Of a stretch of 33,192 nt of DNA, positions 30,584 through 33,192 are shown piece by piece. Origin of the DNA: Thiocapsa roseopersicina. Lineage in GTDB: Bacteria; Pseudomonadota; Gammaproteobacteria; Chromatiales; Chromatiaceae. The notes below the pieces were generated by a model that was not told the DNA's origin, ran no database searches, and saw nothing but the letters and a program-made list of their open reading frames with translations. Position 1 is the stretch's first letter, and each line of letters starts with the position of its first letter. The translations under genes and the position numbers were made by a program. The stretch covers positions 1 through 33,192 of the forward strand of contig NZ_FNNZ01000034.1 of assembly GCF_900106925.1 (NCBI RefSeq), in the 5' to 3' direction.

Positions 30584-30845
30584 TGTCTTCTCCTCGTTCT
30601 CTTGAGCTGAGTACCTCGTCGCGGCCGGCTTTGATCGGGCCGCGATCGGGCTTACGATCGGTCCGGGGGTCGAGCCCGGAATCGGAATGGATGCGCGCGG
30701 GCCGGTCAATCTCGTTATCGCAGCTCGGAATCGGCGACGTGCCGAAATGTGCGAAACGGTTCGCTAATATACCATGATCGATCCATGTGGCAGGGATTGC
30801 GCAAACGCGGCTCGGGTGTTCAACCGCAGGCTCGGAGGGAAGGGA

Positions 30846-32984
30846 ATGAATGGAATGATCAGGCGTTTCGGCGTGACGGACGCGTTGGCGGGAAACCCAG
30901 AGTTTCAATCGGCCTTGGTGCGAATTACCGCTTGTCTACTGGGCGCGCTCTACATCGCCGTCGGCGCCTCGACGCAGTACTACCGGGTCGACGTTCCTTA
31001 CTATCTCACGCTCTTTGGCATCTATCTGGCCTCGAACGTCGGGTTTCTGATCAGTATCGCCCTGCGCCCCGAGTGGCCGGCACGGGTCTACCTCGGGATC
31101 TGTCTCGACGTCGTCGCCATCAGCCTGGCGATCTTCATCACCCGCGAGGCGATCAGCCCCTTTTACCTACTCTATATACTGGTCTTCATCTCCGCCGGGA
31201 CCCGATTCGGCAAGCAGCATCTCGTGGTGGCCTCGCTGGCTGCCGTCTTCGGCTACAACGTCGTACTGATCGCGCTCGACGAATGGCGTCTTCACACCTT
31301 CGAGGCGACATTCTTCCTGGCGCTCTTGGTGCTTTTGCCCTTGTATCAATATTCCTTGCTGCGCAAGGTCCAGGATGCGCGTGCCGAGGCCGAGAGGGCC
31401 AATCAGGCGAGAGGCGATTTTCTGGCCTTCATGACGCACGAGCTGCGTACTCCCTTGACCGGTGTCGTCGGCATGACCGAACTCTTGCGAGGGACCCGAC
31501 TGAATGACGAGCAGCGCGATTATGTCCAGGCCATCGCCAACTCGGCGGATATCCTCGGCGCGCTGATCGGCGACATTCTGGATCTGTCGAAGATCGATGC
31601 GCGTCGGATCGTCCTCGAGCGTATCCCCTTCGATCCCCGCAGACTGGTGCGCGACGTCTCCGATGCACTTGCGATGCGCGCCCATTCGGCCGGACTCGAG
31701 CTCATCGCCGATGTCGATCCGAACGTCCCGCCTCGGTTGATCGGCGACCCGCTGCGGTTGCGCCAGATCCTCTTCAACCTGATGGGGAATGCCGTCAAGT
31801 TCACGCCGACGGGCGAGGTCCGGGTTCGTCTGAGCGTCCGGCCGCCCGAGGCCGAGCAGAGCAGCCCTCACCTGCTTTTCGAAGTCGTCGACACCGGAAT
31901 CGGCATTCCGCCGGACAAGCTCCCGCGACTCTTCGAGCGTTTTCGCCAAGCCGACGAGTCGACCACGCGACGCTTCGGCGGCACCGGCCTCGGGACGACC
32001 ATTGCACGCGAGCTGACCCTGTTGATGGGCGGGGCGATCGGTGTCGAGAGCGAGGAGGGGTGCGGGAGTCGGTTCTGGATGCGTCTGCCCTTGATCGAGG
32101 GCGACGCAGCTGTGCCGAGCGCGTCTGGCCGTCGGCTTCGCGGCTTGCGGATCCTGATCCTGGAGCCGAACGTCACCTGCCGCGCATTGGCCTGTGCCGC
32201 CTTCGGCCGCGAGGGCGCGGCCTGCGAGGCGCCCGCCGAGCCTGCCGACGTCGACTCTGCGCAGATCAGGGGGCAGCGTTTCGATCTCCTCGTCATTGCC
32301 GACTGTCCGCAGGGTCGTGATCTGAATGGGGTGCGGGGGGAGGTCAAAGCGGCTCTCGGCGAGGCGGTGCCCTGCCTCTTTTTGGTGTACCCCGGACGAC
32401 GCCCCGCGCTCGAGGGGACGACAGATGCCTGTCTGGCGAAGCCCTATCTGTCGGAGGATCTGATCGCCGCGGCCGAGTCGCTCTCGGGGCGCGCCGGCAT
32501 GCCAACGGATGGAGCGCTGCAAGCCGGGCTGTCCTCGCCGGCGCTCGGTTTGGAGCCGATCGCGGATGCGGCGCGGATGCGTGTCCTGGTCGCCGAGGAC
32601 AACGAGATCGCCGCCAAGGTGATCACCCGTTTTCTGGGTAAGATGGGTTTCGAGATCACCCGCGTGGCCGATGGGGAGGCAGCTTTGACAGAAGCGCTGA
32701 GCGGTGGCTACGGGATCGCGATCGTCGACCTGCGGATGCCCAAGCTCGACGGAATCGGATTCACCCGGCGCTACCGCGATCAGGCACCGGAGCGGGCAAT
32801 CCCGATCGTCGCTCTGACGGCCAACGCCTCCGAGGACGTCAAGCGTGATTGCTTGTCGGCCGGAATGAGTGACTTTCTATCGAAACCGGTCAAGCCCCAA
32901 GAGCTGCGCCGAGCCCTGGAAGCGGCGCTCCGAGTGCTTCCGGCCGCCGGCCGCCAGCATCCGGCAGTCGATCGACCGATTTGA
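30846..32984 (+). CDS. RpfC-like hybrid sensor histidine kinase
   Basis: This 712-residue membrane hybrid kinase has an N-terminal region with about five hydrophobic segments (residues 20-172) and no large periplasmic domain, resembling the input region of RpfC-type kinases. The HisKA domain has MTHELRTPL with H198; the HATPase domain has NLMGNAVKFT, DTGIGIP and FGGTGLGTTIA. A degenerate receiver follows (RILILEPN to DLLVIADCPQ, without a clear phospho-Asp), then an intact receiver (VLVAEDNEIA, IVDLRMPKLDGIGF, VALTANAS, SKPVKP). No HPt domain follows, unlike RpfC. ATG 30846 has GGAGGG seven bases upstream. The ligand and partner regulator are unknown. Confidence 0.88.
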   Translation: MNGMIRRFGVTDALAGNPEFQSALVRITACLLGALYIAVGASTQYYRVDVPYYLTLFGIYLASNVGFLISIALRPEWPARVYLGICLDVVAISLAIFITREAISPFYLLYILVFISAGTRFGKQHLVVASLAAVFGYNVVLIALDEWRLHTFEATFFLALLVLLPLYQYSLLRKVQDARAEAERANQARGDFLAFMTHELRTPLTGVVGMTELLRGTRLNDEQRDYVQAIANSADILGALIGDILDLSKIDARRIVLERIPFDPRRLVRDVSDALAMRAHSAGLELIADVDPNVPPRLIGDPLRLRQILFNLMGNAVKFTPTGEVRVRLSVRPPEAEQSSPHLLFEVVDTGIGIPPDKLPRLFERFRQADESTTRRFGGTGLGTTIARELTLLMGGAIGVESEEGCGSRFWMRLPLIEGDAAVPSASGRRLRGLRILILEPNVTCRALACAAFGREGAACEAPAEPADVDSAQIRGQRFDLLVIADCPQGRDLNGVRGEVKAALGEAVPCLFLVYPGRRPALEGTTDACLAKPYLSEDLIAAAESLSGRAGMPTDGALQAGLSSPALGLEPIADAARMRVLVAEDNEIAAKVITRFLGKMGFEITRVADGEAALTEALSGGYGIAIVDLRMPKLDGIGFTRRYRDQAPERAIPIVALTANASEDVKRDCLSAGMSDFLSKPVKPQELRRALEAALRVLPAAGRQHPAVDRPI

Positions 32985-33011
32985 CAGCATCGGCGCCGCT
33001 CATCAAACCTG

Positions 33012-33104
33012 CGGCTAACGGCTAACGGCTAACGGCTAACGGCTAACGGCTAACGGCTAACGGCTAACGGCTAACGGCTAACGGCTAACGGCTAACGGCT
33101 AACG
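33012..33104. repeat. 13 perfect tandem copies of a heptamer (CGGCTAA)
   Basis: From 33012 to 33102 the unit CGGCTAA occurs 13 times without a mismatch, followed by CG. It begins 28 bp after the hybrid kinase stop. A one-base variant of the unit (GCTGACG) occurs at 27620-27637. The remaining bases to 33192 hold nothing I can support. Confidence 0.95.
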
Positions 33105-33192
33105 AGCATGCAGGCGTGGCGGCACCCCGGAAAATGAAAGATGCTGCGCGGGAGACCGTGCAGTGAGGTCGGTCAAGTGTTTGGCGACTCGA

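Noticed and set aside
1-33192. CRISPR arrays, tRNA or rRNA genes, transposases
   Set aside because: No spaced direct repeats, no tRNA-like cloverleaf ends, no rRNA segments and no transposase motifs were recognised by eye. A tRNAscan/Infernal run would be decisive for missed small RNAs.

Overview
The window comes from a GC-rich proteobacterial chromosome. Phosphoribulokinase (Calvin cycle), SoxYZ (sulfur oxidation), a TsuA-like YeeE transporter, a complete nitrous oxide reductase cluster and an oxygen-independent class III ribonucleotide reductase together suggest a facultatively anaerobic, autotrophic sulfur-oxidising gammaproteobacterium. A purple sulfur bacterium of the Chromatiaceae (Thiocapsa/Allochromatium-like) fits best. 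That placement is inference, because no photosynthesis or rRNA gene is present.

Layout. (1) 1-1780 is an accessory patch. It holds an intact RelE/Phd toxin-antitoxin pair behind a perfect inverted repeat and a 21-codon leader ORF, an attC-like half-site at the antitoxin stop codon, an XRE antitoxin broken by one in-frame TGA, and a frameshifted VapB with a VapC stump. (2) 1775-3145 carries two conserved proteins of unknown function. (3) 3213-13967 (minus strand) is a clade II type nos cluster, transcribed nosZ - monoheme cyt c - diheme cyt c - nosB-like - nosD - nosG - nosH - nosF - nosL - nosY, mostly joined by 4-8 bp start/stop overlaps. An FNR/DNR-type box lies upstream of nosZ and a perfect 16-bp-arm hairpin directly behind it. 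A palindromic repeat element sits inside the 5' end of nosD and is read in frame. (4) 14087-17586 carries a CbiX-like chelatase and a membrane GGDEF/EAL protein with a broken GGDEF motif and an intact EAL site. (5) 17620-20829 is the anaerobic RNR locus: nrdD, a separate 63-residue protein carrying the glycyl-radical motif, and nrdG. Upstream lie two NrdR boxes exactly 31 bp apart and an FNR/ANR box. (6) 20961-23533 (minus) is soxY-soxZ-yeeE-DUF302. (7) 23826-27618 (plus) is miaB-phoH/ybeZ-ybeY-corC, with overlapping or nearly touching genes. (8) 27651-32984 carries a secreted RNase T2, rlmJ (apparently with a CTG start), phosphoribulokinase and an RpfC-like hybrid sensor kinase. The window ends in 13 perfect copies of a heptamer.

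How the parts work together. NosG/NosH and the two cytochromes are expected to carry quinol electrons to periplasmic NosZ. NosD/F/Y/L mature its copper centre. SoxYZ carries sulfur intermediates while YeeE probably imports a sulfur compound, and PRK regenerates ribulose bisphosphate for CO2 fixation. The FNR-type boxes before nosZ and nrdD suggest that N2O respiration and anaerobic dNTP synthesis are switched on together when oxygen falls. The strongest candidates for something unusual are the split class III RNR and the repeat element captured inside nosD.
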